64,000 bases of DNA from Kribbella sp. VKM Ac-2569 (GCF_004216905.1 NZ_SGXJ01000002.1:372001-436000), one strand, 5' to 3'. Numbered from the stretch's first letter, positions 34,817 to 43,264 are shown. The notes: generated by a model not told the origin, from the sequence alone. Numbers and translations are program-made.

Positions 34817-34905
34817 TGGGTCCACCCACCAGATGCAGGGTTGGCGTCCGAGATCCCGAACGCAAACCCAGCACCTCGGACGCCAACCCACCAAATGCGG
34901 GAGAG
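34816..34905. repeat. Hairpin repeat A (downstream of the AbiEi-DUF559 gene)
   Basis: A 90-bp element, about 88% identical over 80 bp to repeat B at 35967-36056, in the same orientation. It opens with GTGGGTCCACCCA and contains perfect 15-bp arms GGGTTGGCGTCCGAG (34838-34852) and their inverse (34875-34889), with a third, related half-site CGCAAACCC in the loop. It lies between convergent genes and could act as a terminator, but the copy at B shows it is a repeat family. Confidence 0.85.
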
Positions 34906-34942
34906 CGCCGGAGCACGGTCGGTTCGGCGGCCGGCGTCGGGA

Positions 34943-35899
34943 TCAGCTGGCGAGCGGCGTACGGCGCGCGCGGGCGAACGCCTGCCGGATGCGCATCGCC
35001 GTACGGGCCGGATGATCGAGGTCTGCCCAGGTGATCCGGACGATCTCCAGCCCCAAGGCGCGGAGGCGGTCTTCGCGCAACTTCTCGCGAATGAGCGCCT
35101 CACGTGTCCCCTCGCCGTACTTCGCCAGGCCGTCGAACTCGACAACCGTGTTGTGCTCGGGGAAATAGAAGTCCACGCGTCCGATGAAGCGGTCGGCATC
35201 CACGAACTCCGCCTGCAGGACCGGCACCGGCAGACCCTCGTTGTGGAAGAGGACCCGCAGCCGGGTCTCGCCGACGGACTCGGCATGAGGATCGGCGAAG
35301 TCGAGCACCGCACGAATCCCGGGGCCGCCCGGCCAGTTATGCGTGACCTCGCGCAGCCGGAGCAGGTCGTCCGCACTCACCTCCGGCCGTCGGAACGCCG
35401 CGTCGGCGCTGACAACCGCCGCCTCGAACGACGACGTACCGGCGACCTCGACCACTGCCCGGGTCAGCGCGGTCACGGCGAGCCCGGCGACGACTGTCAC
35501 GTCCGAACCGCCGAGCCTCGACCGGTGGTGACGCACACCGGTCTTCGGTCCGCTCCGCATGCCGGCTGTACGCGTCAACTGGACCTCGGACAGGTCAGCC
35601 CGCCAGACCGGTACGTCGTGCATGACAAGTGCGGAGTGGTGACTCACGACCGCGGACCCCGGACACATGGAGTTCACCGCGGCGTGGACCAGGCGCCGAT
35701 GACGGAGGAGGTCGCATTCCCAGGGTGGCAGGTCGTGCAGGTCCGTGCGCTCGGCGTACTGCCCGTACCGAATCCGCTCCCAGCGTCCGTCACCCAGCCG
35801 TCGATTGATCTGCTCCCGGGTGTAACCGGCGCTCATCGCCTGGGCTCTGCTGACCACACCGCCCTGCCCGGCCGCGATCGTCTTCAGTCGAGGATTCAC
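34943..35899 (-). CDS. AbiEi-type wHTH fused to DUF559 putative endonuclease
   Basis: A 318-residue protein. The N-terminal 50 residues (GGVVSRAQAMSAGYTREQINRRL, then GRWERIRYGQYA) match the AbiEi-like antitoxin winged helix. The C-terminal 90 residues form a DUF559/Vsr-like PD-(D/E)XK fold: GRVDFYFPEHNTVVEFDG (acidic pair and ExDG), REKLREDRLRALGLEIVRITW. Such proteins are common orphans in actinobacteria; a nuclease or defence role is inferred, not shown. GTG at 35899; no convincing RBS. Repeats A and B bracket the gene at both ends, suggesting a mobile cassette. Confidence 0.85.
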   Translation of the reverse strand: MNPRLKTIAAGQGGVVSRAQAMSAGYTREQINRRLGDGRWERIRYGQYAERTDLHDLPPWECDLLRHRRLVHAAVNSMCPGSAVVSHHSALVMHDVPVWRADLSEVQLTRTAGMRSGPKTGVRHHRSRLGGSDVTVVAGLAVTALTRAVVEVAGTSSFEAAVVSADAAFRRPEVSADDLLRLREVTHNWPGGPGIRAVLDFADPHAESVGETRLRVLFHNEGLPVPVLQAEFVDADRFIGRVDFYFPEHNTVVEFDGLAKYGEGTREALIREKLREDRLRALGLEIVRITWADLDHPARTAMRIRQAFARARRTPLAS

Positions 35900-35966
35900 C
35901 CCACCAGCATCGGGCCCCGGCCCACTCCCCCGCTGCCCATCACCGCAACCTGTGGATATCCCTCTC

Positions 35967-36056
35967 GTGGGTCCACCCATCAGATGCCGGGTTTGCGTCC
36001 GAGATCTGGGGCGCAAACCCTGCATCTCGGACGCCAACCCACGAAAGCGCGGAGAG
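35967..36056. repeat. Hairpin repeat B (upstream of the AbiEi-DUF559 gene)
   Basis: Direct copy of repeat A. Arms GGGTTTGCGTCCGAGA and TCTCGGACGCCAACCC pair at 15 of 16; CGCAAACCC in the loop pairs perfectly with GGGTTTGCG, so two alternative folds exist. It lies between the DUF559 gene start and the pepA stop. Confidence 0.85.
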
Positions 36057-36079
36057 GCCGGCAGTTGGTGCGAGCGCGG

Positions 36080-37639
36080 TCAGCGGATGCCGGACGTCGG
36101 CGTGTCGGACGCCAGCCAGGTGCTCAGTAGACGGGCGCCGGCGCCGGTCGCGCCGACGGAGTACTCGAACCGGTCGGCCGGGGACTCCGCGATCGACGAC
36201 AGGTCGAGGTGCGCCCACGGAAGGTCGCCCGCGAATGCCTTCAGGAACAGGGCCGCGGTGATCGAGCCCGGGCCCTTCGAGCTGTTCACCGAGTCGGCGA
36301 TCGGCGTCGAGATCAGGTCCTCGTACTCGGCCGGCAGCGGCATCCGCCACAGCTCCTCGCCGGACATCCGGCCGGCGTCCGCGAGGTTGTCCGCCAGTGC
36401 GTCGTCGGTTGCGAACATCCCGCCGTACAGCATCGCGCCGAGCGACACCTTGATCGCGCCGGTCAGCGTGGCGATGTCGACGAGTACGTCGGGCTTCAGC
36501 TCCTGCACCGCGTACGCGAGCCCGTCGGCGAGGACCAGACGGCCCTCGGCGTCGGTGTTCTTCACCTCGGTGGTGCGGCCGCCGAAGTGCCGGATCACGT
36601 CGTCCGGGCGGTACGCCGTACCGGACGGCATGTTCTCCGCGGCGCAGACCAGGCCGGTCACCCGGACGTTCGCGCCGAGGTCACGCAGCGCCGACAGCGT
36701 CGCGATCACCGAGCCGCCGCCGGTCATGTCGCGCTTCATCGACACCATGCCCTCGCGCGGCTTCAGCGACAGGCCGCCGGTGTCGTAGGTGATGCCCTTG
36801 CCGACAAGCACGACGTACGGCGTCTTCTTGGTCGCGCCCTTGGGCACGTAGTCGAGGCGGATCAGCCGCGGCGGACGGGTCGAACCCTGGCCGACCGCGA
36901 GGATGCCGCCGAACCCGTCGGCGGCGAGCTTCTTCTCGTCCCAGACCGTCACCTCGAGACCGGTCGCGGCGGCCACCTCGGTCGCGCGCGCGGCCAGCCA
37001 GGCCGGGTCCTTCTCGTTCGACGGGGTGATCGCGAGCTGCCGGGCCAGCCAGCCGGTGCGCCCGATCACGACACCGCGGTCGATCGCCGGCTGCCGCGTG
37101 TCCGCCGATCCGTCGGTCAGCGTGACGGTGCCGACGGCAGGCTTGCCCGCGTCGACCGTCTTCTGCGTGTACGAGAACGAGCCGAGCACGACACCCTCGG
37201 CGAACGCCTGCAGCGCCGCGTCATTGATGCCTTCGGCAACGACAGTGGTGAGCTCGTCCTTGCCGCGCCCGAACCGCGCGATCGCCGCACCGGCGTGTCG
37301 CAGCTCCTTGGCGGTCCCGGCACCGGCCCCGACCAGCAGGATCTCGGTCACCTCACCGGTGAGCAGCGGGTACGCCGCGGTCGCACCGGCGGTCGGGGTG
37401 AACCCGGTCGCGCGCTGCACCTCGAGCAGCCGGTCGAGGTCGACGCCGAGCCGCCCCCCGGCCTCCTTCGCGGCGGCCGGCAAACCGTCCTCGTCACCGA
37501 CCACGACAACCCACGTCGACGACCCGTGCACCGGCAGACCCGGCTGCCAGGCAACAACCGGAAGACTGGGAAAAGGAGACGAACTGCTGCGGCGAGCCAC
37601 TGGGTCGAACCTCACTGTTTGATCAGATAGAAGCTGCAT
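36080..37639 (-). CDS. pepA: Leucyl aminopeptidase (M17)
   Basis: A 519-residue cytosolic M17 aminopeptidase. The C-terminal catalytic domain shows VLVGKGITYDTGGLSLKP (Lys/Asp metal ligands), MKRDMTGGGSVIATL and the family signature NTDAEGRLVLADGL. The N-terminal domain (about 1-185) is the regulatory/oligomer domain. It trims N-terminal residues from peptides with two metal ions. ATG at 37639 begins MQLLSDQTVRFDP; the open frame further upstream runs through a 165-bp palindrome and is not expected to be coding. Confidence 0.93.
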   Translation of the reverse strand: MQLLSDQTVRFDPVARRSSSSPFPSLPVVAWQPGLPVHGSSTWVVVVGDEDGLPAAAKEAGGRLGVDLDRLLEVQRATGFTPTAGATAAYPLLTGEVTEILLVGAGAGTAKELRHAGAAIARFGRGKDELTTVVAEGINDAALQAFAEGVVLGSFSYTQKTVDAGKPAVGTVTLTDGSADTRQPAIDRGVVIGRTGWLARQLAITPSNEKDPAWLAARATEVAAATGLEVTVWDEKKLAADGFGGILAVGQGSTRPPRLIRLDYVPKGATKKTPYVVLVGKGITYDTGGLSLKPREGMVSMKRDMTGGGSVIATLSALRDLGANVRVTGLVCAAENMPSGTAYRPDDVIRHFGGRTTEVKNTDAEGRLVLADGLAYAVQELKPDVLVDIATLTGAIKVSLGAMLYGGMFATDDALADNLADAGRMSGEELWRMPLPAEYEDLISTPIADSVNSSKGPGSITAALFLKAFAGDLPWAHLDLSSIAESPADRFEYSVGATGAGARLLSTWLASDTPTSGIR

Positions 37640-37668
37640 AACCGTAACGACCCCGGCCGGTGCCGCAA

Positions 37669-37833
37669 AGAGGGTGTCTCGGGACTCTGCGCCGTAGCGA
37701 GCAGGTGCTCGGCGGAGTGCCTCGGTGCGCTGGAGCGGAGGGTTCGATGTGGTTTCATCGTTCCCTTCGCTCCAGTGCAGCGAGGTGCCCGCCGAGTGCC
37801 GCGCAGTAGGCGGAGAGTCCCGAGGCACCCTCT
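37669..37833. repeat. 165-bp imperfect palindrome in the pepA leader
   Basis: The outer arms 37669-37693 and 37809-37833 pair with 23 Watson-Crick pairs, one G-T and one mismatch of 25. The inner arms (about 37704-37737 and 37768-37800) continue the stem with small bulges, including exact CTGGAGCG/CGCTCCAG. The tip is CGATG-6 nt-CATCG with GGG/CCC just below. It begins 30 bp upstream of pepA. Either a MITE-like element or a very long structured leader RNA. Confidence 0.85.
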
Positions 37834-37862
37834 ACGGCACCCACCGGGGTCGGAGTGATAGG

Positions 37863-37884
37863 CAGAGGGCGACCAGACCCTCTG
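37863..37884 (-). terminator. Hairpin downstream of the DUF3117 gene
   Basis: CAGAGGG (37863-37869) and CCCTCTG (37878-37884) pair perfectly around 8 nt, 10 bp beyond the DUF3117 stop. It lacks a clear T-run, as is common in actinobacteria. Confidence 0.55.
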
Positions 37885-37894
37885 GAGGATGTGA

Positions 37895-38062
37895 TCAGCC
37901 GACGACGGCCTTCAGTGCGTTGCCGAGCTCGGTCGCTTCGTCGGCGTTGAGCTCGACGACGAGCCGACCGCCGCCCTCGAGCGGAACCCGCATCACGATC
38001 CCGCGGCCCTCCTTGGTGACCTCGAGCGGACCATCGCCCGTCCGCGGCTTCATCGCCGCCAT
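37895..38062 (-). CDS. DUF3117 small protein (Rv1211-like)
   Basis: A 55-residue protein reading MAAMKPRTGDGPLEVTKEGR (first 20 residues), then GIVMRVPLEGGGRLVVELNADEAT in part and ending KAVVG. This is the actinobacterium-specific DUF3117 family, the orthologue of mycobacterial Rv1211. A second ATG at 38053 is possible. The function is not settled (a calcium-related role has been proposed for the mycobacterial protein). Like its orthologue it sits between glgA and tag in the conserved backbone. Confidence 0.92.
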   Translation of the reverse strand: MAAMKPRTGDGPLEVTKEGRGIVMRVPLEGGGRLVVELNADEATELGNALKAVVG

Positions 38063-38228
38063 GCGCGCACCCCTTCCCAGTGTCGGTGTTGAGCGACGAC
38101 ACCGCGCGGGGGACCGTCGCCGGCGCCGTTGCGGTGATGCGCCGTCGGCGCGTATCGCAGTGTGTATCGGACCCCATTATTCCCGATCCCAGGCCAGAGC
38201 CGTGCACCATACGGCAGACTCGAGTCTT

Positions 38229-39047
38229 GTGCACGCCCGTTCAGCCCTCTTCGACCTGTACGGCGACCACCTGCGCGCGCGAGGTGCGCAGGCTCCGGTC
38301 GCGGCTCTCGTCCGGCTGCTCGCACCGCTCGGGGTCCACCCGCCCGCGGTCCGGACCGCCGTCTCCCGGATGGTCCGGCAGGGCTGGCTGGAGCCGGCCC
38401 GGATCGACGGCCAGCCCGGATACGCGCTGACGTCCCGGGCGCGTCGCCGCCTCGACGACGCCGCCGTACGGATCTACCGGACCGCGCCGGACGGCACGCC
38501 CGTGGCGACCGGTTCCGAGGGACCGGGCGACTGGGACCGGCACTGGCACCTGGGCATTCTCCGCGAGGTCCCGAACGCCCGGCGCCGCGAGCAGCTGGCG
38601 AGCCAACTCTCCTTTCTGGGTTGGGCTCCGCTGTCCGACGGCGCCTGGGTCGGGCTGCGCAACGACGCCGAGGTGGACCAGATCCTCGGCGTGGAGGGCA
38701 TCGCCGCGGACCGGTTCCGCGCGCCGGTCGACGCCGGCGCGGTCGAGTTCGCCCGGCGGGTCTGGAAACTCGACGAGCTCGGCGCGTCGTACGACGCCTG
38801 GCTGATCGAGGCGAAGGCCCTCGTGGACGCTGCCGGCACGGAGACGAGCGACGAACAGGCGTTCGCCGTACGGTCGGAACTGGTGCACGAGTGGCGCAAG
38901 TTCCTGTTCCTGGATCCGGGGCTTCCGGACGAGCTGCTACCGGCCGACTGGGCCGGAACGAAGGCGGCCGCGTTCTTCGATTTCCATGCGGAACGATTGG
39001 GCCCCGCGGCCGGGCGTTTCGTCGACGACTGCCTGACACAGCACTGA
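38229..39047 (+). CDS. PaaX-family transcriptional regulator
   Basis: A 272-residue PaaX protein. The N-terminal wHTH is in HARSALFDLYGDHLRARG and VRTAVSRMVRQGWLEP; the middle (WDRHWHLGILREVPNARR, WVGLRNDAEVD) and the C-terminal PaaX_C region (FDFHAERLGPAAGRFVDD) follow. PaaX represses phenylacetate catabolism and responds to phenylacetyl-CoA. GTG at 38229 gives the usual VHARSALF start; GTG 38202 is an alternative. Only one possible pathway gene, the hydratase 32 nt downstream, is present here. Confidence 0.88.
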   Translation: MHARSALFDLYGDHLRARGAQAPVAALVRLLAPLGVHPPAVRTAVSRMVRQGWLEPARIDGQPGYALTSRARRRLDDAAVRIYRTAPDGTPVATGSEGPGDWDRHWHLGILREVPNARRREQLASQLSFLGWAPLSDGAWVGLRNDAEVDQILGVEGIAADRFRAPVDAGAVEFARRVWKLDELGASYDAWLIEAKALVDAAGTETSDEQAFAVRSELVHEWRKFLFLDPGLPDELLPADWAGTKAAAFFDFHAERLGPAAGRFVDDCLTQH

Positions 39048-39079
39048 AAATTTCACTGACAGTCAAGGAGCTGACCACG

Positions 39080-39871
39080 ATGAGTGATTCCGTCACGTAC
39101 GCCGTTTCCGAGGGTGTCGCGACCATCACGCTCAACCGGCCGGAGGCGATGAACGCGCTCGACACGCCGACCAAGGTACTGCTCCGCGACACGGTCCTGG
39201 CCGCCGCCGACGATCCGGCCGTGCGGGTCGTCGTACTGACCGGGACCGGCCGGGCGTTCTGCGTCGGGCAGGACCTGAAGGAGCACATCGGGCTGCTGCA
39301 GGCGAACGACCAAGCCGCGCTGTGGAGCACGGTGCCGGACCACTTCGCGCCGATCGCCCTCGCGCTCGCCGAGATGCCGAAGCCGGTGATCGCGGCGGTC
39401 AACGGCGTGGCGGCCGGGGCCGGCGCGTCGATGGCATTCGCGTGCGACTTCCGGGTCGTCGCCGACACCGCGGGCTTCAACCTCGCCTTCACCGGCATCG
39501 CGCTGTCCTGCGACACCGGAATCTCCTGGACCCTCCCCCGCCTGATCGGCCACGCGAAGGCGCTCGAACTGCTCTACTTCCCCCGCACCGTCCCCGCCGC
39601 CGAATCCCTCGACCTCGGCCTGGCCACGTCAGTCGTCCCCGCCGCCGACCTGGAAACCGCGGTCGCCGACCTAGCCACCAAACTCGCAGCCGGCCCCACA
39701 GTCGCGTACGGCGCCGTCCGCCAGTCCCTCAGCTACTCGGCAAGCCACACCCTCGCCGAGGCCCTGGTCTTCGAGGCGGGGAAAATGCAGCTCACCGGCT
39801 CCACCGAAGACCACCACAACGCAGTCACCTCCTTCGTAGCCAAACAAAAACCCACCTTCACCGGCCGCTGA
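39080..39871 (+). CDS. Enoyl-CoA hydratase/isomerase (PaaG-like)
   Basis: A 263-residue crotonase-fold protein. The oxyanion/CoA segments AFCVGQDLKEH and NGVAAGAGASMAFACDFR are typical; the acid region reads FNLAFTGIALSCDTGISWTLP, close to PaaG-type isomerases (Asp rather than the two Glu residues of classical hydratases). AAGGAG at 39065-39070 precedes ATG 39080. Just downstream of PaaX, it probably acts on an aromatic-derived enoyl/oxepin-CoA, but the rest of the paa genes are absent. Confidence 0.87.
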   Translation: MSDSVTYAVSEGVATITLNRPEAMNALDTPTKVLLRDTVLAAADDPAVRVVVLTGTGRAFCVGQDLKEHIGLLQANDQAALWSTVPDHFAPIALALAEMPKPVIAAVNGVAAGAGASMAFACDFRVVADTAGFNLAFTGIALSCDTGISWTLPRLIGHAKALELLYFPRTVPAAESLDLGLATSVVPAADLETAVADLATKLAAGPTVAYGAVRQSLSYSASHTLAEALVFEAGKMQLTGSTEDHHNAVTSFVAKQKPTFTGR

Positions 39872-39883
39872 CTCGCAGGCTCT

Positions 39884-39909
39884 TGTAATCGTTTACGTAA
39901 GCGATTACA
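39884..39909. promoter_or_regulatory. 26-bp operator palindrome before the secreted esterase
   Basis: TGTAATCG and CGATTACA arms (39884-39891, 39902-39909) around TTTACGTAAG form a 26-bp palindrome with one mismatched pair, centred 22 nt before the GTG. The central CG and the symmetry resemble a LacI-family operator. No regulator gene is adjacent. Confidence 0.7.
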
Positions 39910-39918
39910 ACCTGACGT

Positions 39919-42036
39919 GTGAGGAAACTGCTGCTGCCTGTCCTGACTGTTGCCACGCTCGTCGGGAGTCTCGTCGTACCTGGATCCGCCGCCGCGCCGA
40001 CTGCCGAGCCGGGTGTCATCAAGCCCGCCGCCGTGCGGTCGGCGACGCTCGGTGAGGACATCAACTACAACGTCTACCTCCCGGCCGGGTACGACGCGTC
40101 GGACCGGCGCTACCCGGTCATCTACCTGCTGCACGGGCGCGGGGACTCGATGAGCGCCTGGACGCAGGTGAAGAGCCGCCTGGACGAGCTGATCGGCAAC
40201 GGCGAGATCCCACCGACGATCGCGATCATGCCGGATGCGCCGTGGAGCAGCCGCGCCAGCTGGTACGTCGACTCCGCGTACCAAGGCACCGACCCGGGAC
40301 GACCCGTCGAGACCGCGTTCCTCAAGGATCTCGTGCCGCAGATCGACGCGACGTACCGCACGATCGCGGACCGCACCGGCCGGGCGATCGCGGGCTACTC
40401 GATGGGCGGCGCCGGCGCGCTCCGGTACTCCCTCGCACACCCGGACGTGTTCGGTGCGGCGATCGCCCTGAGCCCAGCCGTGTACTTCCCGTTGCCGCCG
40501 AGCGATTCGAGCACCCGCGATTTCGGCGCCTTCGGCAAGGGTAAGGATCCGTTCGTCGAGTCGACTTACCTGAAGCTGAACTGGCCCGCCACGCTGAAGT
40601 CGTTCGCGGCGACCGGGCTGCAGTCGCATCTGTTCCTCGCGGTCGGCGACGACGAGTACAAGAACCCGAAGGCGATCGACGCCACCCACGACCTCGACTT
40701 CGAGACGCACGTGGTGTTCAACCAGGCGGCGCGGGTGCCGACCCTCACCTCGGAGTTCCGGGTCGTCGACGGCGGGCACGACTGGGACGTCTGGGGGCCG
40801 ACGTTCGCCGAAGGCGCGAAGTACATCTTCCAGTACCTCGGGAAGCCGCCGGCCACGCCGATGCAGGCCGCGATCACGGGTACCGCGGGCGAGGATCGCG
40901 CCGGCGGCATCGCAACAGATGCCTCAGGCAACGTGTACCAGGCGGTCGCGGCAGCGGGTGCGCTGGACGGGCAGCCGTACGCCGGCGGCACCGATGTCGC
41001 GCTGATCAAGTATCGCGCCGACGGGTCGCGCGACTGGACGCGATCGCTCGGGACCGCTGGGACGGAACGCGCGTACGGCGTTGCTGTCGACGCGGACGGG
41101 CGGGTCGTGGTGACCGGTTACACCAACGGGGATCTGGACGGCGCGCATGCGGGGAACGCCACGGACGATGCGTTCGCCGCGCAGTACGACGCCGACGGGA
41201 ATCGCCGGTGGCTCACGCAGTTCGGCGTACCGGGGGTGGCGGATCGGAGCTACTCGGTGGCGGTCGACGGGACCGCGGTGTACGTCGGTGGCTACACGAA
41301 GGGCGCTCTGGGCGGGGCGAACCAGGGCGACAAGGACGTGTTCGTCGGGCGGCTCGATGCGGACGGGCAGCAGGTGTGGTTGCGGCAGACCGGCAGCGCG
41401 GGCGAGGACAAGGGCATGTCCGTCGCGGTCTCGGGCGGCGCGGTCTACCTGGCCGGGATGACGGCCGGCGAACTCGGTACGTCGGCCGGCGGCATCGACA
41501 GTCTCCTTGCGCGTTACTCGCCCAACGGCGATCCGGTGTGGACGAAACAGTTCGGCACCGCCGCCTCCGACGAGGTGTGGGGCATCGCGCCGGATCCTGC
41601 GGGCGGGGTCTATCTGACCGGCTACACCGCGGGCGATTTCGCGGGCACGTTGATCGGCGACAAGGACATCCTGGTCGCTCGCGCCGACGCAGACGGCGTA
41701 CTGACGTGGCGGGATCAGTTCGGCACGACCGGCAACGACAAGGGCGCCGCGGTGGTTGTAGATGCGGGCGGTGCGCTGTACGTCGGCGGCCTCACGGACG
41801 GATCGTTGGAGACCCCACTCGGCAAGTTCGACGGCGTACTGACGAAGTACTCACCCGACCACGCGCGCAACTGGACGCGACAGTTCGGTACGGCGGACGA
41901 CGACGCGGCAGATGCTTACGCTGAAGCGAATCTGTACCTCACCACGACGTCCGCCGGCACCCAACTGTCCGGTCTGACCGGAACCGATGTCTTCCGGACT
42001 GCCTTCTCCACAGACGGTGTAAATAAACGTCCGTAG
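39919..42036 (+). CDS. Secreted esterase fused to a seven-bladed SBBP propeller
   Basis: A 705-residue exported protein with a signal peptide (LLLPVLTVATLVGSLVVPGSAAA). Residues about 40-310 form an esterase-D/feruloyl-esterase-like alpha/beta hydrolase with Ser161 in GYSMGG, Asp in VGDDEY and His287 in GGHDWDVW. From about 320 to the end there are seven repeats of the form W-x-Q-F/L-G-T-x-G-x-D-x-x-x-G-V-A-V-D, matching SBBP beta-propeller repeats. It probably attacks an extracellular ester-linked polymer while the propeller binds it. GTG at 39919 sits directly downstream of the operator palindrome. Confidence 0.88.
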   Translation: MRKLLLPVLTVATLVGSLVVPGSAAAPTAEPGVIKPAAVRSATLGEDINYNVYLPAGYDASDRRYPVIYLLHGRGDSMSAWTQVKSRLDELIGNGEIPPTIAIMPDAPWSSRASWYVDSAYQGTDPGRPVETAFLKDLVPQIDATYRTIADRTGRAIAGYSMGGAGALRYSLAHPDVFGAAIALSPAVYFPLPPSDSSTRDFGAFGKGKDPFVESTYLKLNWPATLKSFAATGLQSHLFLAVGDDEYKNPKAIDATHDLDFETHVVFNQAARVPTLTSEFRVVDGGHDWDVWGPTFAEGAKYIFQYLGKPPATPMQAAITGTAGEDRAGGIATDASGNVYQAVAAAGALDGQPYAGGTDVALIKYRADGSRDWTRSLGTAGTERAYGVAVDADGRVVVTGYTNGDLDGAHAGNATDDAFAAQYDADGNRRWLTQFGVPGVADRSYSVAVDGTAVYVGGYTKGALGGANQGDKDVFVGRLDADGQQVWLRQTGSAGEDKGMSVAVSGGAVYLAGMTAGELGTSAGGIDSLLARYSPNGDPVWTKQFGTAASDEVWGIAPDPAGGVYLTGYTAGDFAGTLIGDKDILVARADADGVLTWRDQFGTTGNDKGAAVVVDAGGALYVGGLTDGSLETPLGKFDGVLTKYSPDHARNWTRQFGTADDDAADAYAEANLYLTTTSAGTQLSGLTGTDVFRTAFSTDGVNKRP

Positions 42037-42187
42037 AACGTTTGGTGGGCTCCACGACCGCGTTCCGGCCGGGCGAGTCACGGCCGGACAACCACCTGAC
42101 AGTCGGGGAGCCCGCTGAACACCACATCACGTTCAGTGCCCGAAGCACAACTCGTTCAGGCGTTTGTCTTTTGTTTCCGCCAAAGTT

Positions 42188-42221
42188 CCTTTTGCATCTG
42201 CAAAAGGCTTCTGCACGTGCA
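42188..42221. terminator. Hairpins between convergent esterase and tag genes
   Basis: CCTTTTGCA/TGCAAAAGG (42188-42207, 9-bp stem, 2-nt loop) and TGCACGTGCA (42212-42221) lie just beyond the tag stop. The 191-bp gap also holds CCGGCC/GGCCGG and GGGCTCC/GGGGAGCCC inverted pairs nearer the esterase stop. Together they probably end both convergent transcripts. Confidence 0.45.
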
Positions 42222-42227
42222 CGCGGA

Positions 42228-42788
42228 TTACCGGGCTATACAGGTCTTCAAGTGGTCGTTCACGATGCCGGTGGCCTGCATCAACGCGTACGCCGTGGTG
42301 GGTCCGACGAAGACGAAACCCTTCTTCTTCAAGGCCTTCGACATCGCCACGGACTCCGGTGTCGTGGCCGGTACGTCGGCCGGCGTCTTCGGGGCCGCGT
42401 GCTTCGCGGGCCGGAACGACCAGAGCAGGTCGGTGAACTCGCCTTCGGCCAGGTCGAGCAGCGCGCGGGCGTTGGAGATCGTCGCGTTGATCTTCAACCG
42501 GTTGCGGACGATCCCCGGATCGGCCATCAGGCGCTCGAAATCCGCGTCGTCGTACTTCGCGATCGTCTCCGGATCGAACTGCGCGAACGCGGCCCGGAAG
42601 TTCTCCCGTTTGCGCAGGATCGTGATCCACGACAGGCCCGACTGGAACCCCTCGAGGGTCATCCGCTCGAACAGCGCGACATCGGTGCGGATCTCCTTGC
42701 CCCACTCGGTGTCGTGATACTCGACGTACTCCGGTGCGGACGTCGCCCATCCGCAGCGCGGCTGCCCGTCCGGTCCGACGACCGTCAT
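42228..42788 (-). CDS. tag: DNA-3-methyladenine glycosylase I
   Basis: A 186-residue Tag. Zinc ligands are in the N-terminal RCGWA and the C-terminal NDHLKTC; the pocket residues sit in YHDTEWG and EGFQSGLSWITILRKRENF. It excises 3-methyladenine from alkylated DNA. ATG at 42788 overlaps the SRPBCC gene stop by 4 nt. Order DivIVA-like, SRPBCC, tag in one operon resembles the mycobacterial Rv1209/Rv1210 region. Confidence 0.94.
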   Translation of the reverse strand: MTVVGPDGQPRCGWATSAPEYVEYHDTEWGKEIRTDVALFERMTLEGFQSGLSWITILRKRENFRAAFAQFDPETIAKYDDADFERLMADPGIVRNRLKINATISNARALLDLAEGEFTDLLWSFRPAKHAAPKTPADVPATTPESVAMSKALKKKGFVFVGPTTAYALMQATGIVNDHLKTCIAR

Positions 42789-43264
42789 GCGTTGGCCTCC
42801 TTGACCAGCCGGCGCAGCGAGATCCGCATCATCGCCTCGAACACCGGGCGCACCATCGGCCAGGCGAACGCACCCAAGCGACCGAGCGGCGGTACGACGT
42901 CCTCGGACCAGGTGAACGTGCTGCCGAAGACCGACGTCTCGCGGTCGACGCCGCAGAACACCAGCGGCTCGATGGCGAACGTCCCGGTGCCGCGGACGAG
43001 CTTGCCGAGATGCTTCACCGTGCACTCGCGCGGTGGATCCCAGTGTGTGATGACCATGTCGTCAGTGAACCCGATGCCACCGACAGAAGTCCGCGCCGCG
43101 ACTCCCCCACCGACGCCGACGCCGTCGTTCTCGGTCCCCCAGACGCGGGTGAAGAGCATCCAGCGGGACTGGCGCTCCCAGTCCATCGCCACGTCCCAGG
43201 CGACCTCAGGCGCCAGCAGCAACTCGATCGACGCCTCCGCGTGACAGCTCCTCTTCGCGTCCAT
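42785..43264 (-). CDS. SRPBCC (START-like) polyketide-cyclase/dehydrase-type protein
   Basis: A 159-residue single-domain SRPBCC protein (IELLLAPEVAWDVAMDWERQ, WGTENDGVGVGGGVAAR, DMVITHWDPPRECTVKH, STFTWSEDVVPPLG). The fold forms a hydrophobic pocket for lipids or polyketide-like ligands; no catalytic residue can be assigned. It is coupled to both neighbours (1-nt overlap upstream, 4-nt overlap with tag), so it is expressed with them. Function unknown. Confidence 0.82.
   Translation of the reverse strand: MDAKRSCHAEASIELLLAPEVAWDVAMDWERQSRWMLFTRVWGTENDGVGVGGGVAARTSVGGIGFTDDMVITHWDPPRECTVKHLGKLVRGTGTFAIEPLVFCGVDRETSVFGSTFTWSEDVVPPLGRLGAFAWPMVRPVFEAMMRISLRRLVKEANA

Noticed and set aside
33229..35034. 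600-residue plus-strand frame across TetR, esterase and repeat A
   Set aside because: It overlaps two recognisable genes in other frames and crosses their promoters; composition is Arg-rich noise.
34816..36056. Possible CRISPR array
   Set aside because: Only two repeat copies, more than 1 kb apart, with a protein gene between.
37669..37833. N-terminal extension of pepA
   Set aside because: The frame is open, but the sequence is the palindrome and matches no M17 N-terminus; ATG 37639 gives a normal protein.
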